Assembly (NCBI GenBank): GCA_023846275.1
Contig: CM043869.1
Location: forward strand, 21,868,237-21,932,236
Origin: Vanilla planifolia
Taxonomy: Eukaryota > Streptophyta > Magnoliopsida > Asparagales > Orchidaceae
Reading direction: 5' to 3'
Length of the DNA: 64,000 nucleotides
Shown: positions 1 through 13,340 of the stretch, one piece after another
Layout: each line of letters begins with the position of its first letter
Numbering within the stretch: the stretch's first letter is position 1
The notes under the pieces: model-generated
Seen by the model: only the letters and a program-made list of their open reading frames with translations
Told to the model about the DNA's origin: nothing
Database searches by the model: none
Program-made: the position numbers and the translations under genes

Positions 1-3000
1 GTATTGTATTTTCATTGACATCACTTGTCCCTGGCCATTGTTGAAAAAGTAGTAGACCTGGTTGAGCTACCTTTTACATCACCTTGGATAAGAATAGTCT
101 TTTTTAAAGTTAATCCAACATAGCAAAGGATAAAAATTGGGTGCTTTTTAATCTTTTGCTCTTGTAGCTACAATAATAAGTATTGTTAATTGAATCTTAT
201 TTTAGTTGATTAAGATAAGTGCAAGCAAAGTTTTTATAGAATCACCTAAAAACATTTGTGCCCATTTACTTTTGTTTAATTTATTTATTATTAAGAATAA
301 AAATATTGTGACATAATGATTTATTAAAGTTGAAAAAGACTTTTTAAATTTTTTTATTATAACATTCATTACAACCAAGAGGTTTCATTAATATCACCTT
401 CTTGAAAGAATACTTAAAATTTATAAGAGATTATCAGAGTGACATTAATTAGTTTAGTATAAATAAATCTATATTAAATTGTTAAATTTTTTTGATTTTG
501 TCTTCAGAAATAAAAAGAAACTTACTAATATTTATTCCATGAGTTTATGTGCCAAAATTGAGTTAAGTTCAATTAAGTTTAAATTTGTATAATTCACTCC
601 CCTTATAGACATTATGTATACAAATTTCTAGCACTAAATATTTTTGATGTTTTTTATTCTATAGATTATGTGTTTTTATATTTCATATTATTTATTTTTA
701 TGGGTAGGTATGTATTTTTCAAAGATATATATTTTATTTTTTTATTATAGTTATTATGTAATAATATTTTATATCTTATTTATGATCACATAACATCTAT
801 CCCTCAAACTGTTAAAACTTTTTTTATCGAAATGCTCTATAATTACAATTTTGTTAACATATACAAATACTTTTAACATTAAAATTTCATTACGAATATT
901 TTCATCTAAATTAATGAAATATATTTTTAAATTTTTTTTTAATGCAATGTCCTAAAATTTTGGCATTATTAAATCATTTTTATTTCTTACATATTTAATG
1001 TTCATCTTTCCAAACAGGTTTTTACTATTGTTGCCCTAGTACAAGATTTTTTCTTGTAAATATACATAATTATTTAAATTTTAATTCTCAAAATTAATAA
1101 CTTCTTTTAGCTTTACTTTAGTCCCATTTACTCTCAAGTTGTGTAAACATATTAATCAACTTTTTGTTATTTAAAAATCTTTTCTTGGCTAATTAAACAT
1201 ATTTTACAAAATTAATTAAATGAGTTATTATCTATAAGATTTTAAATTTTTGTTCTCTTTTATACCTTCCATTATCAATGTAAGCTCTTCGTAATTGGAA
1301 TGCTTACACGAATATATTTAAAAATTGTCACGTTATGCCATCTAATTGATTTTTTTATGTTAATTTTTTTAAGTAATTACAATATTGAGTTCAATAAATT
1401 TATATTTCGATATACATGCTGTTTTTTTTATACGTAATGTTTTGAATATTAATTTTTTTAACATCATATATATTTTGTTTTTACATTTTTAATAATTTTT
1501 TTATATGTATAACTTGTTTTTTGAGTTTTGTTTTTAAAAATACATTTTTAAAAGACCAAATATAAAAATAATTTTAAATATTTTAATTTCCATAACAACT
1601 ATAATTTTTTTAGATTACTTATAAATTTTATTATTTATGCTAAAACTTTTTAGGAAAAACTAAAAAAATGATTTGTTGATGTAAAAGGCTAATTTTTTCT
1701 AATGGAAATATTACACTTCTTAATCATTTTCATATTTTTATTATTTTTGGATGACGAAATATCCATCACTAATTGAAGTAAATTATAGTTTATATTGTTG
1801 TTAAACAATACTATACCTGGTTTTTTATTTTTTTACCTTTAATAAATTGTTTGGTTGCATTAGAATATTTACATTTCTAGTTTAGAAAACTTTTTGTTTC
1901 TTAAATTGTGTGAAATAATTAAAATTTAAATATTTTGTATTTATTATTGGTTAGATAAATTATTCTTTCACTTCTTATCTTTAATCTTATTTTGAAATAT
2001 CTTTTTGAAATAGATTGTGCCATCTAATAAAAGAGCATCTATGAAAGCCCAATATTGTATAAGATAGACAATAGGAAAGGCTAGTTGATGTGGTCACATG
2101 CCTTCTATATATTTATCATAAGAATAAATAAAAATGAGCAAAATATTCATATTTTTTTGGAATCTTTCACTACTTTTTTTTTGTCATCCAATGTAATTTA
2201 ATTGCAACATTTTGTTTTCAATTCAATTATCAATTTTTTTTTCATAAATTTTTCATAATTCTTATAATGTTATGGTAAATAAATCAAGTTATCGATTTTT
2301 TACAATGAGTATTTGCAATCGTAATGATTTTCTTTTGTGATTGTATTTTCTTGAAGCTTTCTACATAACAAATACAATTTGTTTTTGTTTGATTATTAAT
2401 AAAATATCTTGTTAGAGGACCATATAAGTATTTTTATGTTATCATATTTTACTGATTTAGCTAGCTTAATTAATATTTTTAATTATTGTTTAACATTTTA
2501 TAATTCATTTTAAACATTTCAACGTTTTTATCAAAATGAAAATTTTTTGAAGCATATTTAAAATAAAACTTATTTGCTAAAACATAATTTTGAATACTCC
2601 TTATTTTTATTATCTTAATAGTTTAATATAATTTTTATATTTCTTGTATTATTTAAAAGCAAAAAAGTTTCAATAATGTATGAATATTTTATTAGTTATT
2701 AAAATTATTTATTTCATACTCTAGTTTTTTTTGGAATATTATTTTATAACATGATATCTTTGAATAAAATTATTGCAATCCCCTTTTTAATATACTATAT
2801 AATAGAAAATATTTTTTAATATAATAACTATTAAATAATAATGATAATTACATTAAACATCTTAAATTCCTTTCATCAAGATAATCTTCTACTTTATTAT
2901 TTTTATGTACATTTCTATTTGAAAAAAAACTAAAATAGTTTTCGCTACATGTTTGTCGTTAACATATCACGCAATTTATTTCAAATATTTAAATAATTTA

Positions 3001-3400
3001 ATTATCTAACTAAAATTTTTTAAATACATATTTTTTATTTATTATTATGATTACATCAATAATTTTTAGTTTTTCAAAATACAAAGTTTTGGTAATTTTA
3101 TACATCGTCATCTATGTTGGTGTTTATATTTTTTGTTGATATTAAGGGAATGATTTGGTCTAAATTTTAGTCTTACTATTTAAATTTTCAAGTGTTCAAT
3201 TATCTTTATAGATATATTTTATTGCATTGCTTAAAACTTGCTATGCCTACATCAACGTGATCCTTATCTTAAATTTAAATAAATTAATTAAAAAAATAAA
3301 GTTCAATCATTTGAGAAGAAAGTAAAGATTACGAGTTTGATATGTAAGGGACAAAGTATATTGATGTGATTATGAGCACAGGGTGCTAATGACATAAATT
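1..3400. other. AT-rich DNA, no gene seen
   Basis: This stretch is made of long T and A runs with stops in all frames and very few CG dinucleotides. No conserved protein motif, RNA gene or repeat boundary was recognised. T clearly exceeds A on the + strand through most of it. Positions 30-54 carry a GGCC-containing 25-mer that recurs with three differences near 63.5 kb (see findings). Confidence 0.6.
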
Positions 3401-4620
3401 TCTCCACTTGAAAAATTTTCTATAAAGTTTGTAAAAAAATTATGAATCAATTTTTTGAGGAATTCACTTATTTATGAACGTTATTCTAATTACTAGAAGT
3501 TCTTAACAAACTGATCAATTAGTAATTAAGGATAAATTAGGAAAATTCCAAAGTGTTGAAATAATGGCTAATAGAGCCATTACAGAAGAACTGCTCGATC
3601 TAAAGGCTCCTAGATCATTTGATCATGGACAAAACATTATCAGATGGCTTGGAATAAATGAGCACTATTTGATCTAGACTATTAGATCTAAAATGTGATA
3701 TAATGACAAGATTTAGCTATTATGCATGGATGAAACACGTGTTCGATTATGAAATTACATTGTCACAGAACAAATCTAATGAGGTGTTTTTGAAAGGCTA
3801 TTGAGATTATAATCTTTTGAATATATTATTGAAAGATTAGATTATAGAATCACTCGAATAATTTTTAGTATAGTCATGCAAAATGGTTACACATTTTTGT
3901 CCCACATTTGCATGAATGATGGATTTATTTTGCTTTAGTAACCCCCTGGTTCACTCTGAAGTGATTTCCCTTATTATTAATGTGCTCATACTCTATTAAT
4001 TTTGATATGTGAGTAATCTATCGATCCAAAATTATTTAATGAGTTTCAGTGTTATTTTATAAATATGATAAAACCAACTACCAACATTTAAGAGCTATGC
4101 TCTAACAAGACACTATAGATTATTATTAATAATAAGTTTTTATTTTTTATTATTTTTATTATATTATTGTTTTTTATTAATTAATTATTATAATTATAAT
4201 ACACTGTTTGAAATAGGTTATTAATATAAAATTTCTCATTATATGTTTAAGAATAAAATATTCTTTAGATTGTTGACATTTGATCTAGATTTTAGAATCG
4301 TAATATTGTTTCTAAAATGATTAATTTAAATATATTTTTTTGTGTCTTCAAAGAGTGATTTTAATCAAGCTTAACATTCTAATCGAAATAAAAATATAAT
4401 ATCTCAAATTAAATTCAAAATATTTCTTAGTTATTTGTCAATCCAACAAAAATGATCATAAAAAAATTTAACCTTTACTCTTCTTTCTTTTCAAAGTTTA
4501 TCTTGAATAAAAATATCATCTAACTAAAATTTAAATTTATTTAAAAAAATTCATTAGTAATACTTTCGGGTTCATGATCATTAAACAAAACATAAGGAGA
4601 AGGGGTCAACACAATAATCT
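3400..4620 (+). repeat. Diverged ~1.2 kb repeat, copy R1
   Basis: This stretch aligns by eye, in the same order, with 5680-6900. Shared blocks include AGGCTC.TAGA.CATTTGAT near 3602, a TTTAGCT.TTA.ATGCA block near 3713, ATGATGGATT near 3917, ATTATTATAATTA near 4185 and CATTAGTAAT near 4551. The right ends also match, with GGGTCAACA here and GGGTCAATA in R2. No coding content was found. A long terminal repeat or non-autonomous element is possible, but no TG...CA ends or target duplication could be fixed. Boundaries are good to about 100 bp. Confidence 0.6.
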
Positions 4621-5212
4621 CTCTTTCTTGACCATAACAAAACTTTTAATAAAATTCATTGAAACATAAATTATTTATAAAAATAAAATGCATAACAATT
4701 AAAGATAAGCTTCCTAACAGGTACGTCCAGCTATATTAATGTTCCTCAATTATTTTTTTCTCATTTTAATCTTTCAATTTCAATTCTCCCCCATTTTTTC
4801 ATCACTTAAAGAGAGTTAATCTATATTAAGTAAATTTTTCAAGAATTTACAATGTTGTCACATGATCATCGAACTAGTCAATTTCTTTATGTCTATTATG
4901 TTAAAATTATACCTATTTCTGATGATCTAGGACTTACATTATTTTTTTTCAAATATATTTAATTCTTTCTTTCTAACTATTAACAAAATTTGTTATTTAA
5001 GCTATCTTGTGTAATAGATGTCTTAAAATTTGTTACAATGGCTTATGGCTATGAAAGATCAAGGTTTAACACCAATCATAATTTAATCTAAAACTTTTTT
5101 ATTTGGAAGATCCTTAATATCACTTGAAGTTTTAGGATTTTTTAACAATTTTTTTTATTCATTCATTCATTTAATTAATTTTCTAAACATAATTTTTTGA
5201 ATACTATTTGTA

Positions 5213-5244
<32 letters not shown>

Positions 5245-5680
5245 GCAAATTATTTTAGTTGGAATTAATTAATCAATGTTTCAATATGTAAATTTTATTT
5301 TAATTATTAGATTTGAGATCACAAACAATTTTAGATCCAACACATTTATTGAAGTTGAGATACTATTCTTATTCATATAAAGCATTTTTCCAAAAGAGCA
5401 AATCCTCATAACAAAATAATAGACAAACACTACTACGATCATACGACATAATAAGCTTCGTAATAGAATAAAATAATTTGAAGAAACAAAGTGTAAATAA
5501 ATAAAAAAATCTTATGCTTGATCAAAGCTTATTGAGAAATAAGTGTTTTAATTAAATCAATTATAATTGAAGAAAATTGAGAACTAAGCTTGAGATTTTG
5601 TAAAAATTTGACAACTAAATGTTTACCATAAGAAAATGTGAATGAGCATTGACAACTAAATGTTTGAATATAATGACTTA
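4620..5680. other. Spacer between R1 and R2
   Basis: About 1 kb of AT-rich DNA separates the two related repeats. It has no readable frame of interest and no recognisable primer binding site next to R1. It contains the short TA microsatellite listed separately. If R1 and R2 were LTRs of one element, this would be its internal region, but nothing in it supports that. Confidence 0.45.
5213..5244. repeat. (TA)n microsatellite
   Basis: An alternating A/T tract of about 32 bases with one G interruption (ATGTAT) near its right end. Confidence 0.9.
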
Positions 5681-6900
5681 AATATTTTTCTTCAAATTTT
5701 CTAAAAAAATTTATTAGTCTATCTTGTTAAAGAATTCAATTATTTATAAAAATTTTTGAAGTCTAAAAGCACTTTCTAAATTAATCAACAACTCATTATT
5801 ATTTAAATGAAAAATCCACAATATTATTTAATCAATAAATTATAAAAATCCAAACAACTAAAAAGACTCACTACATAGGAGCCACTTGATTGAAAGGCTC
5901 TTAGACCATTTGATTGTGAAACCTTCTTAATTGGATAGATAAGATTAAAATCACTATTTAGAAATTAGGATTTGATATGAACTGGTAAATCTAAATCATG
6001 ATTTGACTAGTCAATTTAGCTCTTACATGCAGATAAAACATGGACTATGAGATCTCAAATTTATGTGATTGGATATGAGGCTCTAAATAGATATTTTTAA
6101 AAGTGGATGAGATTAGAATCATTCACCACATAATTGTGTGATTGGATAGCAAAAACATTCCCACAATATTCAATACAACCGTGTGAATTGGAAACAATTT
6201 TCTTTGTCTTGCATTGAACAAATGATGGATTATTATGGATTTATTAAAGCTTTCCTATATTGAACATGTTGCTCTTTTTTTGGGATTGTCTACCCCTTGC
6301 TATGCTATAGAAGTAAGTTATGTATGGATTCATGAGTTATGAATGTATCAAAATTTTTGGATAGGTTTGAGAGTTATTTTATTGACATGCTAAACATTAT
6401 TTGTTGTATTCAAGCACTGTCCTCCAAATAAGCCTTTTGGTTCTTTTTAGTAATATGTTTTTTGTTGATATAATTCTATCATTATTTTTCACAAATTTAT
6501 TATTATAATTAAAATATACTATTTGCAACAAGTTTTGGAAAGAGAATTTTCAATGGGATGATAAGATTAAATTGATTTTTGGATGGAAAAGATAGGATAA
6601 ATATTTTGGTATACTAATACTTCTTTAAACTGATTAATTTAAACAAAACTAAATTTTTTACCATATATGAGTGATTTCAATAAAGCTTATCATCTAAAAA
6701 AATTAAAATAACTAAAAATAAATTTAAAATAATTCTCTTTCTTAAATTAAAGATATAACTTCCCCTTCTTTTAAATTCTTCTATTAAAAAAAGCACTAGT
6801 TTTTTAAAATTTACAAGTTCTCTTTAACAAATTCATTAGTAATTCATAGGATTTGTTATTATCAAATAAAGTACCATGACTAAGGGTCAATAACATATCA
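5680..6900 (+). repeat. Diverged ~1.2 kb repeat, copy R2
   Basis: Collinear partner of R1 (3400-4620), with the blocks listed there. Direct orientation and roughly 2.3 kb start-to-start spacing make either a tandem duplication or an LTR pair possible. The two copies differ by many substitutions and small indels, so the duplication is old. Confidence 0.6.
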
Positions 6901-9300
6901 CATTAAACCATCAAATACTCTTTGAAATTATCATAAAACTATCGACTGTCATTTGATGGTGATAGTCTTTTTTCTATAACACTTGTGGACCTTTCTATCA
7001 TTTTATGAGACCATTTGGTACCCACTTACAATAACGTCTCATTTGCCACAAGGCTTTACCGTTGCAAAACACTTCGTAGGACTATTGAAAGTATTATTAA
7101 GAATAATAAATTTCTTGTGTGACATACGTATTAAATTTGACTGTTACTAATTTTTTTAGAAAATTAAATCCACCTTCAAGAGGTTACTAATCTTCCTTCA
7201 TCCAAAAAGAATCATATAAGCATGAAACTTGTTCCTTCTCCTTCCTTAAAAAAAGTTTCACAAGTATTTGATTTGTCTCCCACTTCTTAGCCTTTATAAT
7301 AGTTTTCCATTTCAATCCCAACTATAACATCTTTTTTACTAGTTGCATTCCTCTCATAACTCTCCTCATTTTGTACAAAAATTTTATTATATTAGATATC
7401 CATTGTGACCATAACCTTATAAAGATTTCTATTTCTTATACGTTCTATTGCAAATGACTTCTAAATGTTTTTCGACTAATTTTGAAAAGTAAACTATTGC
7501 AAGTGTTTTTTATTTAGTTAAAAAATTCATATATTTCTAAAATTATTTGATTCATTTATTATTTTTCCTTAAAAAATTCTCTTAAAATTAAATTAATATT
7601 ATTTTTACAAAGTTTTATTATTTTTTTTTTGCATACATATTTCAATTTGAAGAACATTTATTATTTAGGAATCATTTTCATTTGTTATACCATATTTGGC
7701 TGCTCATCAATCTTATTATTTCTTTGAAACAATAGTCTTTGTGATATTATTATAAAAAATATGCATATGGAAATTTCATTTAAACACATTCAAAATAAAT
7801 TTTAAATGCACTAATATATTTTCAATAAATGTTAAAAAATGTAGAGGTCTATTGAATATTTTGTAAGCATTCCCTCATATAAGAATTTAATCATTCAAAT
7901 TCAAACAATATTGGGATGCCTCCAAAGAAACTCTTCTTCTACTTCTCAAGTAGCTACTAGTTAAGTATAACTTATCCATTATATATTCAACATGGGATGC
8001 TCTCCATCTATGTTTTCTTGAATTCCCATGTTATGAAGCGTATTGGCCATTCCATATGAAATAATCAAGGATACATCATCAAGCTACCTTGATCACATTT
8101 AAATATATAAGTAGTGTTAGCAACAAATTTTATTAAAAGAAAAAGAAAAATAATTGTATGTTCCCTGGCTAATGATAATGATAAAACTATATTGTAAGAA
8201 ATGTAACAATTTTTTTCAATAATGTATAAAGGTAGAAAATTTCTTTTCTTTAATTACCCCCATTTTCCAAACATTATAATGAATTTTGTTGGACTAACCC
8301 CTTAACAATACATGATCATATTTCAAGCAAACCACTTTCTTTTTTTTCTTATCAAAACTAGCATGGAATAAGCCTTTTCTTTATTAATTCTTTCTTTGAT
8401 TAAGTGGATCTTCTTAACAGTTTCTAAAATAATATGTATATCAAGAACGGTATTATTAATTTGTTAATATCAGTATAACAATATATAATACTATATAAGG
8501 TCTCATCTCTATGCTAGATTAACAATTATTATTGTAAGCAAATTAATTAAAAGTCAAATACTTATCCAAACTACATCAAAACAAATTTCGTAGACGTTAT
8601 GTATTCTTAATTGTTTTAAATATTCTCTTTCATTGACTTCCTTTTTAGGCTAGAATGTGGTGTTAAATATTAGTTATTTATAATGTGCACCATACAATCT
8701 TTTAAAAAGGTATGATCTAAGTTTGGAGTCCTTATATAACATAATAGCTTTTGCCATACTACATGGGCCTTACTTTTTTGTCAACACATATTTAACCTAT
8801 TTGTTTTCTCAAAAAAAATGTTTCCTTAATAGGTAAAGTATTACTTTTTTTGGCAAAAAAACCTCATTTTGAATTAGGTTTAATTTAACCACTCTGCCAA
8901 AAAATATTTTTCTTTTAATCTTCCTCACTTCACCAAGCTAGCTTAAGACATTATCTTCTTTCTTTCAATATGCCACATTGCCAAATGTAGTAAAGTTCAT
9001 TCTATTTGATATGGATATAACATACTTCATTCAATTACAATAAGCTTCATCTATATTATATATCTAACAATTTTTATCTTCTTATTAAAACATTAGTAGC
9101 TACTTTTTCTTTTCTTTTGGTGACATAGGATTTCAAAATCATAATGCCATAATAATTCAGCCATTCTATTAATCACAATGTCTAAAAAGATTTATTATCG
9201 AACCAATTATGAATAAAATATTATATGTACTTTTCAATAACAAGAAACCCAAAAATGAAAACTTAGGCATATTTTGATAGTAGAGTTGCATCAATAAGTA
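6900..9300. other. AT-rich DNA, no gene seen
   Basis: No protein motif or RNA gene was recognised on either strand. The part around 7900-8100 is somewhat less AT-rich than its surroundings but gives no identifiable product. Confidence 0.5.
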
Positions 9301-11350
9301 GATATGAATTAGAGATTAGAAACCATCATAATGAAGGATATCTCCACATAATATTCTTCAAATAGATAAACCCATAAGATTTTTCATAAGGAAACTTTAT
9401 TGCAATGGAATCAACAAAAACGATGTTTGTTGAAATTATTCATCGATTCAAAGATGTAGATTTACAAGGCAAAAAAAACTTTGGAAAAGTCAAATTGGTT
9501 GATTAACTTCTTCTATTCGAAAGATGATACCATATTTGAATCAACAAACTGTGACTTATATGACTGATTTGGTAACCATGTAGGTGTAGGATTTGAGATG
9601 TACATAATCAATGACGTTTCTTATTTTCGTGAATGCAAGTTAACTATGATTAGAAAAAGGTATCCTTTCATCTTCATTAAAGTACATAAATGACATCTTA
9701 AACTTAAAAAATAAGGAAATAGTTGCATCAAAGGTGTTAGCATAGAATGAAAATAACTTTATAGATGTCACCTTAAGTGACCACTTTTTTGGAGTATAAA
9801 CCAAAGCTTCTCATTACAAAGAAATCATATGTGATGCATTTTTTTTCAAAATTTGTACCTTAAAATACAAGTGAAGCATTGAGGAAAGAATATTTTTATT
9901 TGGCCATGTTGGATGGTTTCAACTTGTATGTGAAAGTGAACACTTTGGGGTTAATAGACATTCCAAGTGGCTACATTACAATGGCAAAAAGTGGGTACTC
10001 AAAAATAAAAAGTAAATGGCTTTGTGATTAGCATTCAAAATAAGGGTTGGCTAGTGGCAAAGGGTAGGACTAAACATAGAAGGAATACTTGAACAATTGG
10101 TATGGTTGAAGGCAACAAGGTCATTTTTACCTTTTTCATAATACAAGTTATTTAAACTATATTGAATGGATGTTAACACCACCTTCTTAAGTGTTGTTAT
10201 TTAAGAGAAAGTGTATGTAGGATAGTTGGATTGAATTCAATATTTTCTTCATCAAAATCATGTACATAAGGTAATGAACAAATATTTCAATAATTGCTAG
10301 AAACAAAGGTATTAGGGTTTTGGTATCCCAAAATTGTGTTATGTCATGATCTCACATGTTAGGGCTACAAAGGTCATGTACATTCTTTAATACATGAGAA
10401 AAGTATTTTAGGTATTTAATCATTTTTAGCACCTCTTAAACTTATCATCTAGCAAAAAATATGGAACTATTGTTTTAGTAAAAAATGAACATCAATATAT
10501 AGCATTAGAAGGATTTTTAGTAAAATTTTTTTGTTTGATAAGAAATTAGATGATATAGTATTACATTTACAAACCATTCCCAAAAAATGTGACAATTTGA
10601 ATGCTTTTCCTAACTCAAAATGATATAATGTACTATAAGATTGAAGAAATTGATTTTAGCCACTATGTCATCATGGACTATGTAGAATGAAATATAGTGG
10701 AAATTCAATTTGTTGCTAACAACAGAAAACACATTAGCACCTTAACAAAGCTTCTCAGTGAAGATTTATTCCAAAGAATTAGAAGATTTTTTATCATGAA
10801 AAAAGGGGGAGAAGTGAAGCTTTCTTTTATGGGAAATACCTTGAATAGAAGGGAGCTCAACCATGTTCTTTAATTACTTTGAAATCTAGATTGACTTGAT
10901 AACATCTAGCAAATGTTTTCTTTCACTACATTTAATTACATCATCATAAACTTACATGGTAAGTCTTGATAAGAAAAAAAGAGTTTATTTGTCCCAAGAG
11001 CAATTCTCTATGATATCTTGAAGTTAATGACATAATTAAGTAGCACACAAATTTATTACCTACCTTTTCTTGTAGATTTGATAAGTGAACAACATTAGAA
11101 GGACGTTAATGTCAAAAGAACAAGTCAATTGATTAAATATATGGTTATAACCAAATTTGTAAAAAGAATGGAAAACATTTTAGCATGGTAAGAAAATTAA
11201 GTGCTTTTTGTTGTAAAACGTGAGAGGAAAAATGAATAATAGCAGAGAAATGAATTGTTTGTTTAACAAATTTTTTATTCCAAAAATTATAAAACTTATT
11301 AACAAAGTAAAAATTGCTTAACAATAAACAAAATACACAATTGATTTTTA
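9300..11350. other. Less AT-rich patch with unrecognised 60-codon frame
   Basis: Base composition here is more balanced than in the flanks, as expected of decayed coding or element DNA. One + strand frame at 10691-10870 runs 60 codons between stops. It starts NIVEIQF, has KLLSEDLFQRIRRFF in the middle and ends NRRELNHVL. It has no early ATG and could not be assigned to any family. It may be an old exon, an unknown element or chance. Confidence 0.35.
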
Positions 11351-11370
11351 ACTAGTTCAACAAAAAACTC

Positions 11371-12700
11371 ATGCAACATCCACCCCCAATCCCCGATCGG
11401 GCTTCTACTAACCACTCTTTTGTAGAGACTTGTAGAGTTAAAACAAATATATATTTGTGCTCTAATGAGATGCCAAAATATGAGAAATTCGGGCTATACA
11501 AAAAGTTTTTAGGCTTTACAAAAAAATGCGTTGCTCATAGTTTGAACTTCACTTAGACTTGTATGAAAATTTTCAAGTTTCATTGAATAGTTTTGTGTTA
11601 TGGTAAATGATTTTTATTTATAAATAAAATAAAAAACTCCGAAAACAACTCACACAATAGCTAAAAACTACTTATTAGAAAACAAGCAATAACGAATGGA
11701 GACGATGGTATGACTACCATCCAATTAAGCAAATGAAGTGGTAACCATCAAATCAACTTAAATGATAAAGGGTCCAGATTTAATCCCAACAAGATAAGAT
11801 TTAGAGAGTTGGATTCAAAAGCTGGATGGATATAATGATGATCAGATTATCTTTCACACAGGCAAAGAGTCTCTCAATCATTTTATGTACTATTCTCAAT
11901 AAATTATGATGAATGTTAACTATTCATAGATACGAGTGTGATCTGGACTGCTCAATTATGAAAATGCATGATCAGTTAGTACAGAAATATCAAGTTTTGT
12001 AATAGCTTTTTTTTTCTCACATTGCAAAATAGCTGAATATTTTTATTCTTATAATACTTGAAGGACATATTTCAATTAGCTAAATGGGTTGGCTACCCCT
12101 AGGTGTTCTCAAGAAGTCATGAGCCAAGTCATTAGTGGGCATGTATGGGACTAACCTAACTTGTTTTTCTTAATATAATTAAAGAGTACCATGACTCATT
12201 TTTCCTATTCTTATTCATCAGTATGCATTCAACAAAATAACCAAGAGACCATAATAGTAACCTAACTTGATTGATACTTTGGCTTAACGTTATTTTAGAT
12301 TTGATCAGGTTCTTAGCTTGGGGGTCCGTAAGGCCCATGCCCCTAGGTGCTACATGTAATTTCACATATGCCTTTTGGGGTTAATGGTCAAGAGTTCTTA
12401 GGAAAAAATATTGTTATACTAAAAATAAAAGATGATAACTTTGCTTGACATATTTATGAAAAAAATTAAAAGTTTAACATGCTAATTGCAAAAATTTAGA
12501 AATAAAATGCTTTTTGGTTAGCCACTTGACAATGGCCAATGTTGTTGTCTCCAAAGACAGTATATCGAGCCATCAAATTATATTCACTATTTATGTTATA
12601 GCTCTTGCCCCAGCAAATCCAGACTGTTAGAATACTCCATGAGATCTAACTAAAACTTTATTAAGTTTAATAGAAAATTAGTAAAAACTTAGCCTTGGTT
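11371..12700 (+). repeat. Diverged LTR-like repeat, copy 1
   Basis: This stretch matches 13340-14640 in order. Shared blocks are CTCATAGTTTGAA (11536 and 13386), AAGCAAATGAAGTGGTAA (11729 and 13588), a GGGTTGGCTAC block (12086 and 13946), CCCTAGGTG (12340 and 14201), and a GAGCCA...TTCACTATTTATG block (12570 and 14516). A TATA-like TTATTTATAAATAAA lies near 11614, at the same place as a TATA box in copy 2. The left end contains a 10-base palindrome, CCCGATCGGG, at 11392-11401. No coding content was recognised. This could be an LTR or solo LTR of an unidentified element. Confidence 0.65.
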
Positions 12701-13340
12701 TTGTGATCATTATATTAAAAGGTATAACAATTTTGCCCTTGAGTATTATAAAAATAAAGTTATTGTAAAATATAACATTAATCAAAAAATTAAATAATTT
12801 AATATTCAACATTATAATATATACCTTATTCGATAGCCAATATTCTCCTTTTAAATTCTAGCTTACCCTAAACCATAATTCTAACACTTAGTTCTCTCCA
12901 TTTTTGTAATAATTCATTAGGGTTAATGACACCTAATCTTAATGTAAATTTATTAAATACTTTGATAACCAATTGATCAATAAACATATCAACTAATTAA
13001 AAAGACAATAACACAAATCACAACTCAATTATTTTTTAATACATGCTCTCAAATGAAGATACATCTTAATCATATATGTTTTATTCTTGAACGTTTAATG
13101 GGATCTTTAGCTAAATAAATTACACTGAATTATCACAAAAAATTAGAATTATGTAAATTCTAAGCCATAATCTAAAAATTGTTGTTTCATCCATAGTACT
13201 TGAGTTCCCATGAACTATACCATTTTTTCTTACAACTACACCTTTAATTCTTTAAACAAAAGTGGTACTACTAATGAATGAAGTAGATATTTAAAAAAAA
13301 ATTTAAAAAAATTATTATGAACAAAGGTAGGAGAAATAGT
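12700..13340. other. Spacer between LTR-like copies
   Basis: AT-rich spacer of about 0.65 kb with no recognised gene. It is too short to hold gag-pol. If the flanks are LTRs, the element was non-autonomous or has lost its interior. Confidence 0.45.
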
